Below, one piece after another: positions 18,504-27,482 of a stretch of DNA of 57,712 nt. The translations under genes and the position numbers were made by a program. The notes beneath the pieces are model-generated. The model was not told the origin of the DNA, searched no databases, and was given only the letters and a program-made list of their open reading frames with translations. The DNA is from Dehalococcoidia bacterium (GTDB lineage Bacteria; Chloroflexota; Dehalococcoidia; GIF9; AB-539-J10). The stretch's first letter is position 1. Each line of letters begins with the position of its first letter. Location of the stretch: NCBI GenBank assembly GCA_021162545.1, contig JAGGYM010000058.1:1-57712 (forward strand), written 5' to 3'.

Positions 18504-19010
18504 ATGAGCGATTCAGAAAGTGAAATCTATGCCGACCGGGTGACTGCCCTGGTACAGAGTTTTGTGCGGATGTGGATCAAATTCGAGGCCATGTCACATG
18601 ATGAAATAGCCAAAGCGGGCAACCGCTTCAACGGGATGAGTTCTGCCGGCGAACCACGTGCCGCCAGCAACCAGGAGCTCTTTTACCGCGTGAGCAATTG
18701 CATCTACCATGATGAGAGCCTGACGATGGGAGAACTGGGCAGTGCCCTCTCTGTACCGCTCAGCACGGCAACGCGCATAGTCGACTGGCTGGTGGCCGAT
18801 GGATACGTCCGGAGAATAGCTGACCCCGGAGACAGGCGAGTGGTACGGGTGAGCCTCACGAATGCCGGCAAAGAACTCCACGAGGCCATTGAGAATTACA
18901 CGGGAAAGCGCGTCCAGCACATGCTGTCCTGCCTGACATCCGAAGAACAGGCCACGCTCTTCGCTCTCTTCCACAAGGTAGAGGCTGCCATGGAGAAAGT
19001 AGTGGAGTGA
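18504..19010 (+). CDS. MarR family transcriptional regulator
   Basis: Winged-helix MGELGSALSVPLSTATRIVDWLVADGYVRRIADPGDRRVVRVSLTNAGKEL. Confidence 0.92.
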   Translation: MSDSESEIYADRVTALVQSFVRMWIKFEAMSHDEIAKAGNRFNGMSSAGEPRAASNQELFYRVSNCIYHDESLTMGELGSALSVPLSTATRIVDWLVADGYVRRIADPGDRRVVRVSLTNAGKELHEAIENYTGKRVQHMLSCLTSEEQATLFALFHKVEAAMEKVVE

Positions 19011-19073
19011 AAACTTTTTGTTGTTCAATATTCCATGAAGGGATAAGGCAGGCCAGAAGGTAACCGAGACGAA

Positions 19074-20345
19074 ATGAAATACATATCGGCGAAATCAGTG
19101 GCCGGGAACCTGGCGATATCCCTCTTCCTGGCCTTTAAGTCAATCGTCAAGGGCAACAGATGGGTGCCAATCCTGCTCGTCCTGGTCATGTCCTTCAGTT
19201 TTGTCAACCTCATTTTTACCTCCTCCATCATTACCGGCGTTATGCACACCATGGACGAACAGCTGGTCAATGCTGTGTTCTCCAATGTAATCATCAGCCC
19301 CCAGGAGAACGAGTATTATATCGACCACGTGAGCCAGATGGAAGAGAAGATAGCGCAGGTTCCCGGGGTAGCCGGCGTCTCGCCCCATTTGAACAACAAT
19401 GCCTTCTTCGAGTACAGGTGGAAGGAAAAAGATTCTCAGATGGACAGGGGCAAGAGCGGCGCCTGGGAGGTCATCGGCATTGACCCGGAAAAGGAAGCTG
19501 GAGTTACCACCGTTCACGACCAGATTATCGAGGGTAACTACCTGGACGCAAATGACAGGGACAAGATCGTGCTGGGCGTGGAAATAGCAGGCGGGAAAGA
19601 CGCCCAGAACGAACAGTTTCTCACTCTGGGAGGAGTGGGCATCGGTGATAAGGTGCGCCTGACCTACCCCAATGGAATACAGCGGGAATATACGGTCAAG
19701 GGCATCTTTCGCACCCGTGAAATGGCGCGAGCGGACAACCTGGCGTTCGTCAGCTTGAACGAGATGGCCTCGGTTATGGGCAGGGACATATTTCACGACA
19801 GAGCCACTCAGGTGCTGGTCAAGACCGCGCCAGGCGTGGACGAAGGCAAGCTTATCGAGGAATTTAAAGCTGTGGGCGTCGGGGGAGAAATCCGTAGCTG
19901 GTATGAATATGGCGGAGCCATGCGAAACACGATATCGACCTTCGAGATCATCGGTTCGCTCATTAACGGAGTTGGGTTGATGGTTGCCGCTATCGTAATG
20001 TTCATCGTGATTTACATCAATGTAATCAGCAAGAAGCGGCAGATCGGGATAATGCGCGCCATCGGCATCGCCCAGAGTACCATAATAGCGTCCTACCTCT
20101 TCCAGGCTCTGTTCTATGCCGCTTTTGGCGTACTATTCGGCTGGCTCGTGGTTCGTTTTTTGCTTCTGCCCTACTTCGTCAGCTATCCACTCGACCTGCC
20201 CATAGGGCTGGTAAGCCTGACGGTGCAGCCCCTGACAATGGGAACCTCTACGATAGGACTGATTCTAGCTGCCCTGCTGGCGGGACTCATTCCCGCATGG
20301 GCCATGATGAAGCAGAGCATCATCAAAACTATCTGGGGGAGCTAA
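19074..20345 (+). CDS. ABC transporter permease, FtsX/MacB-like
   Basis: N-terminal TM, extracytoplasmic MacB_PCD-like region, C-terminal FtsX-like TMs (SKKRQIGIMRAIGIAQSTIIASYLFQALFYAAFG). Confidence 0.9.
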   Translation: MKYISAKSVAGNLAISLFLAFKSIVKGNRWVPILLVLVMSFSFVNLIFTSSIITGVMHTMDEQLVNAVFSNVIISPQENEYYIDHVSQMEEKIAQVPGVAGVSPHLNNNAFFEYRWKEKDSQMDRGKSGAWEVIGIDPEKEAGVTTVHDQIIEGNYLDANDRDKIVLGVEIAGGKDAQNEQFLTLGGVGIGDKVRLTYPNGIQREYTVKGIFRTREMARADNLAFVSLNEMASVMGRDIFHDRATQVLVKTAPGVDEGKLIEEFKAVGVGGEIRSWYEYGGAMRNTISTFEIIGSLINGVGLMVAAIVMFIVIYINVISKKRQIGIMRAIGIAQSTIIASYLFQALFYAAFGVLFGWLVVRFLLLPYFVSYPLDLPIGLVSLTVQPLTMGTSTIGLILAALLAGLIPAWAMMKQSIIKTIWGS

Positions 20346-20349
20346 TTTC

Positions 20350-21033
20350 ATGATTGTGGCACGAAATTTAAAGAAAATCTACGGGCAGGGACTATCTGCC
20401 ACGCATGCCCTGACGGGCGTCGATCTGAAGGTTAGACAAGGCGAGTTCGTAGCCATTATGGGCAGAAGCGGCTCGGGCAAATCCACCCTGCTGCACGCAC
20501 TCGGGCTTCTGGATATGCCCTCCAGCGGCGAGATTTACATCGACGGCGTGGACGTGCTGAAGTTGAAAGAGAGGGAGAAGGCCAGGTTCCGGCTGGAAAG
20601 GTTGGGCTACGTTTTTCAGGAATACTCTCTCCTGGGCGAATTGAACATCCTGGAGAACGTCTATCTGCCGGCTCTCTGCTCCACCAACCAGGAAAATCAC
20701 AGGAAGCGCGCCGCGGATATACTGAATGTCGTTGGTCTGGGAGAGAGACTATCCCATTACCCCGGCGAGATATCAGGAGGGGAACAGCAGAGGGTAGCCA
20801 TTGCCAGAGCTTTGATCAACGAACCGGGAACATTGTTCGCCGACGAACCAACGGCAAGCCTGGACGCAAACTCGTCGAAGGTTGTCCTGGAACTGTTCCA
20901 GGCGTTGAATAATGATTTGGGACAGACGATAGTCATGGTGACGCATGAGCCCGAGGACGAAAAATACGTGGACAGGGTAATATGGCTGAAGGACGGGCTC
21001 GTGGAGAAAGAAACTTTGCCTCAGGGCAAATAG
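20350..21033 (+). CDS. ABC transporter ATP-binding protein (LolD/MacB type)
   Basis: Walker A GRSGSGKST, signature ISGGEQQRVAIARAL, Walker B TLFADEP. Confidence 0.96.
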   Translation: MIVARNLKKIYGQGLSATHALTGVDLKVRQGEFVAIMGRSGSGKSTLLHALGLLDMPSSGEIYIDGVDVLKLKEREKARFRLERLGYVFQEYSLLGELNILENVYLPALCSTNQENHRKRAADILNVVGLGERLSHYPGEISGGEQQRVAIARALINEPGTLFADEPTASLDANSSKVVLELFQALNNDLGQTIVMVTHEPEDEKYVDRVIWLKDGLVEKETLPQGK

Positions 21034-21114
21034 GGCAGGGCCTTATGGAAGTGATGGAGCACGACATATCCCGGCGGCATCGATACGCTACCGTTATCCC
21101 AGGGTTTGCCTGTA

Positions 21115-21339
21115 CTACTTTCTGCGCCCTATGTTCCTGTCGCTCTTGAAGCGTTCATAGAGCTCGGCAAGGTCAATTTCTCCCGACCAGACCTTGCCGA
21201 CATACCAGCCGGCCAGAACAAACAGCACCAGGATAACAGCCTTGCCCACACCGAAAATTAGCACGACCAGGCCCAGCACCAATCCGATTATGGCGCCTAT
21301 TGTCTTGGGGTTCAACCATCTGTTGTTGTTGTCATCCAT
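21115..21339 (-). CDS. DUF2273-like small membrane protein
   Basis: Two TMs, adjacent to AmaP/Asp23 genes. Confidence 0.75.
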   Translation of the reverse strand: MDDNNNRWLNPKTIGAIIGLVLGLVVLIFGVGKAVILVLFVLAGWYVGKVWSGEIDLAELYERFKSDRNIGRRK

Positions 21340-21908
21340 CAGCTAACGGCCAACCGCTTGGACCTTCCCGAATCGTATTTGATTTTGACATCGACCTGCG
21401 CCACGGGCAATCCCGTAAGCTGCTCTATGGCCGCCTTGACCCTGCTGCGCAGTTCGGGCTCGATTTCAAGTATGCTGCTGCCCAGATTCGCCGTGGTTTG
21501 ACATTCTATCAGCAAACCTACGGGGCTTTCCTCCACGATGGACTTGACATCGCGTACCCCGTGGACGGTGACAGCAACGTGCTCCACCAGCATGCAAATG
21601 CTTGCCACGTCTACGGTGGTGATGCCTTCAATAGAGGAACTTATCAGCAACGGAGCCGGTTTGCGCGGGGGAGCGACTTCGACGGCCAGCAGGCCAATCA
21701 TAATTACAGCGATGATTGCGCTGATTGCTATGACGCTCACCATGCGAGCACCGCTGGTGCCGGCGACCCACCCCAGCGCTGATTTGGACCACTCAAACGG
21801 CAGAACGTCGGGTGAACATATCCCTGCGCTCACAAGAAGGACTATCACTGCCGCTGCCAGTATCAGCAGCGCCACCAGTATAATAATTACCCGGTTGAAA
21901 ACGGACAT
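21339..21908 (-). CDS. amaP: Alkaline shock response membrane anchor protein AmaP
   Basis: Two N-terminal TMs then Asp23-like domain; neighbours DUF2273 and Asp23. Confidence 0.82.
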   Translation of the reverse strand: MSVFNRVIIILVALLILAAAVIVLLVSAGICSPDVLPFEWSKSALGWVAGTSGARMVSVIAISAIIAVIMIGLLAVEVAPPRKPAPLLISSSIEGITTVDVASICMLVEHVAVTVHGVRDVKSIVEESPVGLLIECQTTANLGSSILEIEPELRSRVKAAIEQLTGLPVAQVDVKIKYDSGRSKRLAVS

Positions 21909-21967
21909 AAATATACTTTCTCCTTTCTCAGGATTTCAGCCGGCGAAAGCCACAGTCAAAACCGTGC

Positions 21968-22366
21968 TTATTCTACCTTTGCCATTTTCTCCGGCTTCTT
22001 CTCCTGGAATTCAACGCTTACGATGCGCAGGTTGATTTCTTTAGCAATGAGCCCGGTGATTTCCAGAAGGCGCATAGCTACTTTCTTGCGGACTTCGTTG
22101 ACCAGAGTGGGTATGTTAAACCCATAGATAACGCTCAGTTGCAGGTCAACAATGGCCTCTTTTTTGCCCACTTCAACTGCCACACCAACCCTGCTTTTTT
22201 CTCCGGTGCCTCCCAGATGCTCCGTCAGGGCGCGGCGGACGGAACTTTTCCCCAGGGTAGCGACTCCCGCTACTTCCTTGGCTGCCAGACCAGCTATTGA
22301 AGCCACGACCTCATCACCTATAATAGTTTCACCCTGCGTTATAATCTCTTCTTCTTTCTCCGCCAT
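21968..22366 (-). CDS. Asp23/Gls24 family envelope stress response protein
   Basis: GETIIGDEVVASIAGLAAKEVAGVATLGKS...VEVGKKEAIVDLQLSVIYGFNIPTLVNEVRKKV. Confidence 0.93.
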   Translation of the reverse strand: MAEKEEEIITQGETIIGDEVVASIAGLAAKEVAGVATLGKSSVRRALTEHLGGTGEKSRVGVAVEVGKKEAIVDLQLSVIYGFNIPTLVNEVRKKVAMRLLEITGLIAKEINLRIVSVEFQEKKPEKMAKVE

Positions 22367-22683
22367 CAGTATAAAACCTCCTCGCTCTAATTTTTGCTAT
22401 TCCCGAAACCTGATTTCCTCAGAAACTCTCTCCTCAGCTGCAATGCACCATCCATGGTGCTCCGGATATCTGCGAGTTTAGTCTGCTTCTCTGAGGATGT
22501 CAATAGCCCGAGAGGAAGATTACCGGTGTTCTATCGTTCTGACATCACTTAATCCTTCCGTGGAGTGAGATGCAGGGATAGAATAATTAAGATTTTGGCA
22601 AAAAAATTCTAGGAAAGCTATTTACTTTTCGCCAATAATTGCTACAATGGAAACCAGCAAATTAAAACCAGAGAGGTGAACGA

Positions 22684-23028
22684 GTGAAAACATGGAAGCC
22701 GATGACGGCAGGGATTTTAATGATCATTGCCGGGATAGTGGAAGCAATTTTTGGAATACTGGGTACCGTGATAGGTGGGGCTGTCGCTGGGTGGGTGAGC
22801 ATGCCTGGGCTGGGGGGACTGGTAGGGGTTACCGCTATCCTGATCGTGCTGGGAATAGTCGCCATAGTAGGTGGTATATACTCGCTCAAGCGGCAGACAT
22901 GGGGGCTGGCGCTCGCGGGTGCCATCTGCTCGCTGTTTGGCCCATGGTTTATCCTGGGAATACTGGCTATCATATTTGTCTCAATGGGCAAGAGCGAATT
23001 CTCCCAGGGCGGAGCTTCCGTATCCTGA
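22684..23028 (+). CDS. Small multi-TM membrane protein (DUF4064-like), paralogue of 2687..3085
   Basis: MKTWKPMTAGILMIIAG...GGIYSLKRQTWGLALAGAICSLFGPWFILGILAIIFVSMGKSEF; GTG start with gagaggtgaacga upstream. Confidence 0.75.
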   Translation: MKTWKPMTAGILMIIAGIVEAIFGILGTVIGGAVAGWVSMPGLGGLVGVTAILIVLGIVAIVGGIYSLKRQTWGLALAGAICSLFGPWFILGILAIIFVSMGKSEFSQGGASVS

Positions 23029-23270
23029 AACAAGAAGTCCCCTGGTAAAAATTACCGGGCATAATTGTGTGCGGCCGAAGGCGACAAATGTCTTCGGTCG
23101 GTGAAAAATGGAGAATAGTCTGACATGAAGCTTGACGGCAGGCTATATCTGCAATATTATATATATGTGTACGAGGAATCCCATGGGAATTTCAGTGCCT
23201 GAAATAGTGGCAGGCAGGTGAAAGTTTGCGGACGGGCAGGTTGTACAGGTAGTGAAGTTTAGCGGGTGAA

Positions 23271-24572
23271 ATGAAAAGAAGATTACTGGCTGTTTTTACT
23301 GTTGTTTGTCTTATCGTGGTGGCACTGGCAGTGCCTTCTCTTGGCGCTCAGGAGCAGCAGACTATAGTTCTGGACAGGGCATCCATTCCAGGAATTTTGC
23401 CCGGCTCGAGCTTCTACTTCGTCAAGACCGTGGAGAGAACCGTGCACCTTGCTTTTGCCTTCAACGCTCCCAAGAGATCCGAACTGACGTCACAATTTGC
23501 CTTTGAGGATGCTTTGGCCATCGAAGAGTTATGCCAGATGAGAGAATATAGCCTTGCGGCGCAGCACTGTGACCAGTTCCTGAATCACTTTCAGGAAGCA
23601 GTTAGCTGGCTGGAGAGGACGATAGAGGAAGGGAAGGGCAACCAGAAAATGGTTGAGGAACTGAAGGAAGACCATTTTCGCCAGCAGCAGATTTTAGTCG
23701 ATGTGCTGGAGAAAATGCCAGAGGAGAAAAGCGGGGCAGTCTTCAATGCCATTGAAGGTTCAAACTGCAGCATGGAAGATGCCATCAAGACGGCCGTAGG
23801 AGAGCAGGAGGCGAAGCAATTTCGCCAGGAAGTCAACCTCCAGCTTGCCGATGTAAACGAGCTGATACAAACGCAAATCAGTGAGAAGCCGGAGACAGGC
23901 GAGCCCGAGGAGACACTACCGCTCAATCATGCACCGTCCATCGTCAATTTCCTGTCCGATGCGAAGCGCGTGGACTGCTTGGAAAAGTGCAATATTATCT
24001 GTGAGGCCCAGGATGACGATTACGACCCGTTGAGCTATGCGTGGTCAGCAAGCGGAGGCGATATCTCCATCACCGGTAAGGATCCAGTAGTTACCTGGAC
24101 TGCTCCAGAGAATGATGGCAAGTGTACGATCAGCGTGACGGTTAGCGATGGGAAAGGTGGAGAGACAACGGCATCACTGGACATTAGCGTGGCGACTGTT
24201 CCCCCTCTTACTATCGAGAAATTTCTCCTTACACCGGAGGACCCTGGTCATTTTACCATGCCAAACGCCTTTACTGAGAACTTTACCATTCTATGGAAGA
24301 AGAATTGCAGCATCGAATGCGTTATTACCGGTAGCCGCGATGTGAACTATGAGTGGTCGGTCAATCACGGCGATATCATTGCTAACGAGGCTGAAGCTAC
24401 ATGGATCGCACCCGATTACAAGACAGACATTACTACCGTCACCGTGGTCGTGACCGACGACTATGGCGGCAAGGTTACGGAGCAGATAACCTTCAAGGTA
24501 TCAGATTGCCCCGTCTGTTTCAGCCATGACTGTCTTGGAGAAGAGCTTCCGCTGGTTTACTACCCTGACTGA
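23271..24572 (+). CDS. DUF5667-domain secreted protein with C-terminal PKD/Ig-like domains
   Basis: Signal peptide; ILPGSSFYFVKTVERTVHLAFAFNAPKRSEL...; PKD-like YAWSASGGDISITGKDPVVTWTAPENDGKCTISVTVSDGKGG. Confidence 0.8.
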   Translation: MKRRLLAVFTVVCLIVVALAVPSLGAQEQQTIVLDRASIPGILPGSSFYFVKTVERTVHLAFAFNAPKRSELTSQFAFEDALAIEELCQMREYSLAAQHCDQFLNHFQEAVSWLERTIEEGKGNQKMVEELKEDHFRQQQILVDVLEKMPEEKSGAVFNAIEGSNCSMEDAIKTAVGEQEAKQFRQEVNLQLADVNELIQTQISEKPETGEPEETLPLNHAPSIVNFLSDAKRVDCLEKCNIICEAQDDDYDPLSYAWSASGGDISITGKDPVVTWTAPENDGKCTISVTVSDGKGGETTASLDISVATVPPLTIEKFLLTPEDPGHFTMPNAFTENFTILWKKNCSIECVITGSRDVNYEWSVNHGDIIANEAEATWIAPDYKTDITTVTVVVTDDYGGKVTEQITFKVSDCPVCFSHDCLGEELPLVYYPD

Positions 24573-24692
24573 CCCGTATTTCAGTTTTTTCCTCAGGTCC
24601 CTGGACAGGTCGGCGATTTCGCCCTTGTAGTTGAAACAATCTCCGCAGTAGAGTCCGCAATAGCCAATGAGGTTCTCTCTGCCTTCGCTCAT
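24501..24692 (-). pseudogene. Truncated DUF3795-like zinc protein remnant
   Basis: MSEGRENLIGYCGLYCGDCFNYKGEIADLSRDLRKKL is DUF3795-like, but the remainder runs antisense into the DUF5667 gene. Confidence 0.5.
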
Positions 24693-24744
24693 TTTTCTGT
24701 CACTCCTTGTTCTACAATTTCATGGCAGCAGATAGCGCGCAGAT

Positions 24745-25761
24745 TTAGATGTACCGGCCCACGGATTTAGCAATTGCTCTCAGTTTCTCCATCAGCCTGG
24801 AGAAATCCGAGGGTGTAAGGGCCTGCAATCCATCTACCAGAGCTTCTTTGGGATTGGGATGTACCTCGATGAGCAAACCGTCGGCGCCGGCGGCAATGGC
24901 TGCTTTGGCCATTGCCGGAACGAGGGAGTAATGCCCGGCAGCGTGGCTGGGGTCAACTATTAAGGGCAAGTGGCTGGATTTCTTGACCACGGGAATGGAA
25001 CTGATATCGAGGGAGAAGCGAATGCTGTTCTCGAAGGTCCTGATGCCTCGCTCGCAGAGAATTACCTTGTTGTTGCCCTCCGCCAGGAGATAGTCAGCCG
25101 CGGTGAGCCATTCGGTGACGGTGGCCGAGAGCCCCCGTTTCAGTACTGCGGGGCATTTCTTTTTGCCTACCTGCGTCAACAGGGCGTAGTTTTGCATATT
25201 TCGAGCCCCGATCTGAAGAACGTCGGCGTATTTAGCTACCTGATTGACGTCATGAGTATCCACCACTTCGGTGATGACGGGCACGCCAAATCGTTCCCTG
25301 GCCTGTGCCAGCAATTCCAGTCCTTTCTTCTCCAGCCCCTGGAAGCTGAAGGGAGAGGTGCGCGGCTTGAAAGCGCCACCTCGCACGATGCAGGCTCCGG
25401 CAGATTTGACGACCTCGGTGGCCTCCATCAGTTGCTCTTCGCTCTCCACGGCGCAGGGGCCCGCCATAATTACTATGCGCCTGCCCCCGATTTCGATGTC
25501 ACCAACGGACACTACGCTATCCTCCGCCTTGAATTCCCGCGAGGCGAGCTTGTAGGGCTTCATAATGCGGGATACGCTTTCCACGCCGGGGAGTACGGCG
25601 AAAATATCCGTGGACAGCTTTCCCGTATCCTTTCCCAGTATAGCCACCACCGCCTTGTCGGTGCCCGAGTTCAGCTGGACATCCAGGTCCAGCGACCGGG
25701 CCCGCTGTATCACCTCGTCTATTTCATCCTGAGTGGCATTCTTTCTCATCTCTACTATCAT
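24745..25761 (-). CDS. aroF: 3-deoxy-7-phosphoheptulonate (DAHP) synthase
   Basis: MIVEMRKNATQDEIDEVIQRARSLG-like N-terminus, MAGPCAVESEEQLMEATEVVKSAGACIVRGGAFKPRTSPFSFQGL, LPLIVDPSHAAGH. Confidence 0.96.
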   Translation of the reverse strand: MIVEMRKNATQDEIDEVIQRARSLDLDVQLNSGTDKAVVAILGKDTGKLSTDIFAVLPGVESVSRIMKPYKLASREFKAEDSVVSVGDIEIGGRRIVIMAGPCAVESEEQLMEATEVVKSAGACIVRGGAFKPRTSPFSFQGLEKKGLELLAQARERFGVPVITEVVDTHDVNQVAKYADVLQIGARNMQNYALLTQVGKKKCPAVLKRGLSATVTEWLTAADYLLAEGNNKVILCERGIRTFENSIRFSLDISSIPVVKKSSHLPLIVDPSHAAGHYSLVPAMAKAAIAAGADGLLIEVHPNPKEALVDGLQALTPSDFSRLMEKLRAIAKSVGRYI

Positions 25762-25923
25762 AACGACCTCCAATGGCGTAAGATTGCATTCTCTTTGTCT
25801 GGCCTTATGATAGGCAATTTGGGCGCACGAAGCAAATGGTCCACGCGTTGGAAAACGCCCTGGCACAGTGCCCTTTACAGGCTTATCACATGAGGTTGTT
25901 TGACGGTGGTGATACTCGATGCC

Positions 25924-27201
25924 TCACCGGCTAATGCTGCAATCCTTTCCGCTTTTTGACTGGCTCCTGCGGCGCAATACCAGTATAGCGGGCATCGATA
26001 TCGCATAGAGCGATAAGAAAATGATAAAAGCCCAGTGGTAACTACCGGTAACGTCATAGATGTAGCCTGCCATGAGGGGCCCGGTAGCAGTTCCAATGTG
26101 TTCCATCAGAAGCGCTGCTCCGAGTATGGCGCCATAGGAAGATAATCCAAAGGTAGTACTGGTAAGCATCGACAACGTTGGCAGCCAGCTGCCTGCCCCA
26201 ATCCCCATGACAATAGAATATATCCATATTAGAGACAGCGGCGAAGTCGGTTTTATGTTCATAATCAAAATTATGGCCACTATTTGAAGAGTGAGCCCGA
26301 TGGCACAAGCATACTTCGCCTGAATGCGGTCGCAAAGCCAGCCAAAGGCGAGTTTGCCGAAGGCGCTTCCCATGCCAACACATCCCAGGGCGCCAGCCAC
26401 CATCGCCGTGGGAAATCCGATATCTTCAAGATGGGGAGCCTGGTTTTGAATAACTCCTACGTGACAGAATGCGTTTAAGAGGAAAGACATCCCGATTAAC
26501 CAGAAGCTCAAAGAGGCAAAGGCCATCTTTGCGTTTGGTCCCGTGGTATTAACAAGTTCAGCATCCGGTGTCCCGTTTTCCTCCGGAGATGTTGCCCCAT
26601 CGGGGTAAAGTCCCATATCCGATGGCTTTGTCCTGATCACAAATAACGCTGTGGGAACAATCGTCACTATTATCAGCAATCCCATCGAAATATACGAGAT
26701 TCTCCACGACCACGTAGGGATGAGATAGCCTCCAACGAGCAGTGCTATCACCATGCCACCTATACCCAGTCCCGCTGACATTATGCCGATGGCCAGCCCT
26801 CTTCTCTTTTCGAACCAGTTGGAAACAGCAACGCTTGCGGGAGCTATGCCTATAGCTGCTCCACCAATTCCTGCGATGGCATAGCTAAGATAAAAATGCC
26901 ACAACTCCTGCATCAATCCCAGCAAGATAAAGCCAATCCCCATCATGAGAGCACCTGCGAAGATGACTCTTCTCACCCCATAGCGATCAACTATCCTGCC
27001 CACCACGGGAGAAAATATTCCCATGCTGAGAAAAAAAACGGTGAAGGCACCCATTATCTCGCCCCGGCCCCACCCCATGTCAGCTTCGAGGGGTTTGACG
27101 AACAGGCTGAAGGTGAAGAAACCGCACCCCTGGCTGATGAAGATGCACAGGAAGGCAGCAGCCAATACCCAGTAGCCGTAGAATATCTTCGGTCTTCTCA
27201 A
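25924..27201 (-). CDS. MFS transporter, OFA-like, paralogous to 12913..14214
   Basis: MRRPKIFYGYWVLAAAFLCIFISQGCGFFTFSLFVKPLEADMGWGRGEIMGAFTVFFL. Confidence 0.88.
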   Translation of the reverse strand: MRRPKIFYGYWVLAAAFLCIFISQGCGFFTFSLFVKPLEADMGWGRGEIMGAFTVFFLSMGIFSPVVGRIVDRYGVRRVIFAGALMMGIGFILLGLMQELWHFYLSYAIAGIGGAAIGIAPASVAVSNWFEKRRGLAIGIMSAGLGIGGMVIALLVGGYLIPTWSWRISYISMGLLIIVTIVPTALFVIRTKPSDMGLYPDGATSPEENGTPDAELVNTTGPNAKMAFASLSFWLIGMSFLLNAFCHVGVIQNQAPHLEDIGFPTAMVAGALGCVGMGSAFGKLAFGWLCDRIQAKYACAIGLTLQIVAIILIMNIKPTSPLSLIWIYSIVMGIGAGSWLPTLSMLTSTTFGLSSYGAILGAALLMEHIGTATGPLMAGYIYDVTGSYHWAFIIFLSLYAISMPAILVLRRRSQSKSGKDCSISR

Positions 27202-27482
27202 GATGTGCTATTCTCCCATAGACTCATATTGTCGCCACCTATTGCACCGATGCTGATTACTCCGCAGAACAATCAACAGGGAAAACTTTTCCACGAAAAT
27301 CAATCTTAACATCAAAATCAAAGGCAATATATACCCCAAAACGACAAAACGCTCTTAATCATGACCTGCCGTAATCATTCACCGAAGAGTGGTATCAATT
27401 CACCTCAACTGCTACATGAAGCCCGCGCTGGACAAACAGTCGCTGAAAAGGATAATATTACTTTCTTAAACAGGAGGTAAGA

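Noticed and set aside
23041-23110. Hairpin ggccgaag...cttcggtc after the small membrane gene
   Set aside because: Only a 6-7 bp stem with an 11-nt loop and no U-tract; insufficient for a terminator call.
24970-25893. 307-aa plus-strand ORF
   Set aside because: Antisense to the highly conserved DAHP synthase gene; no recognisable domain.
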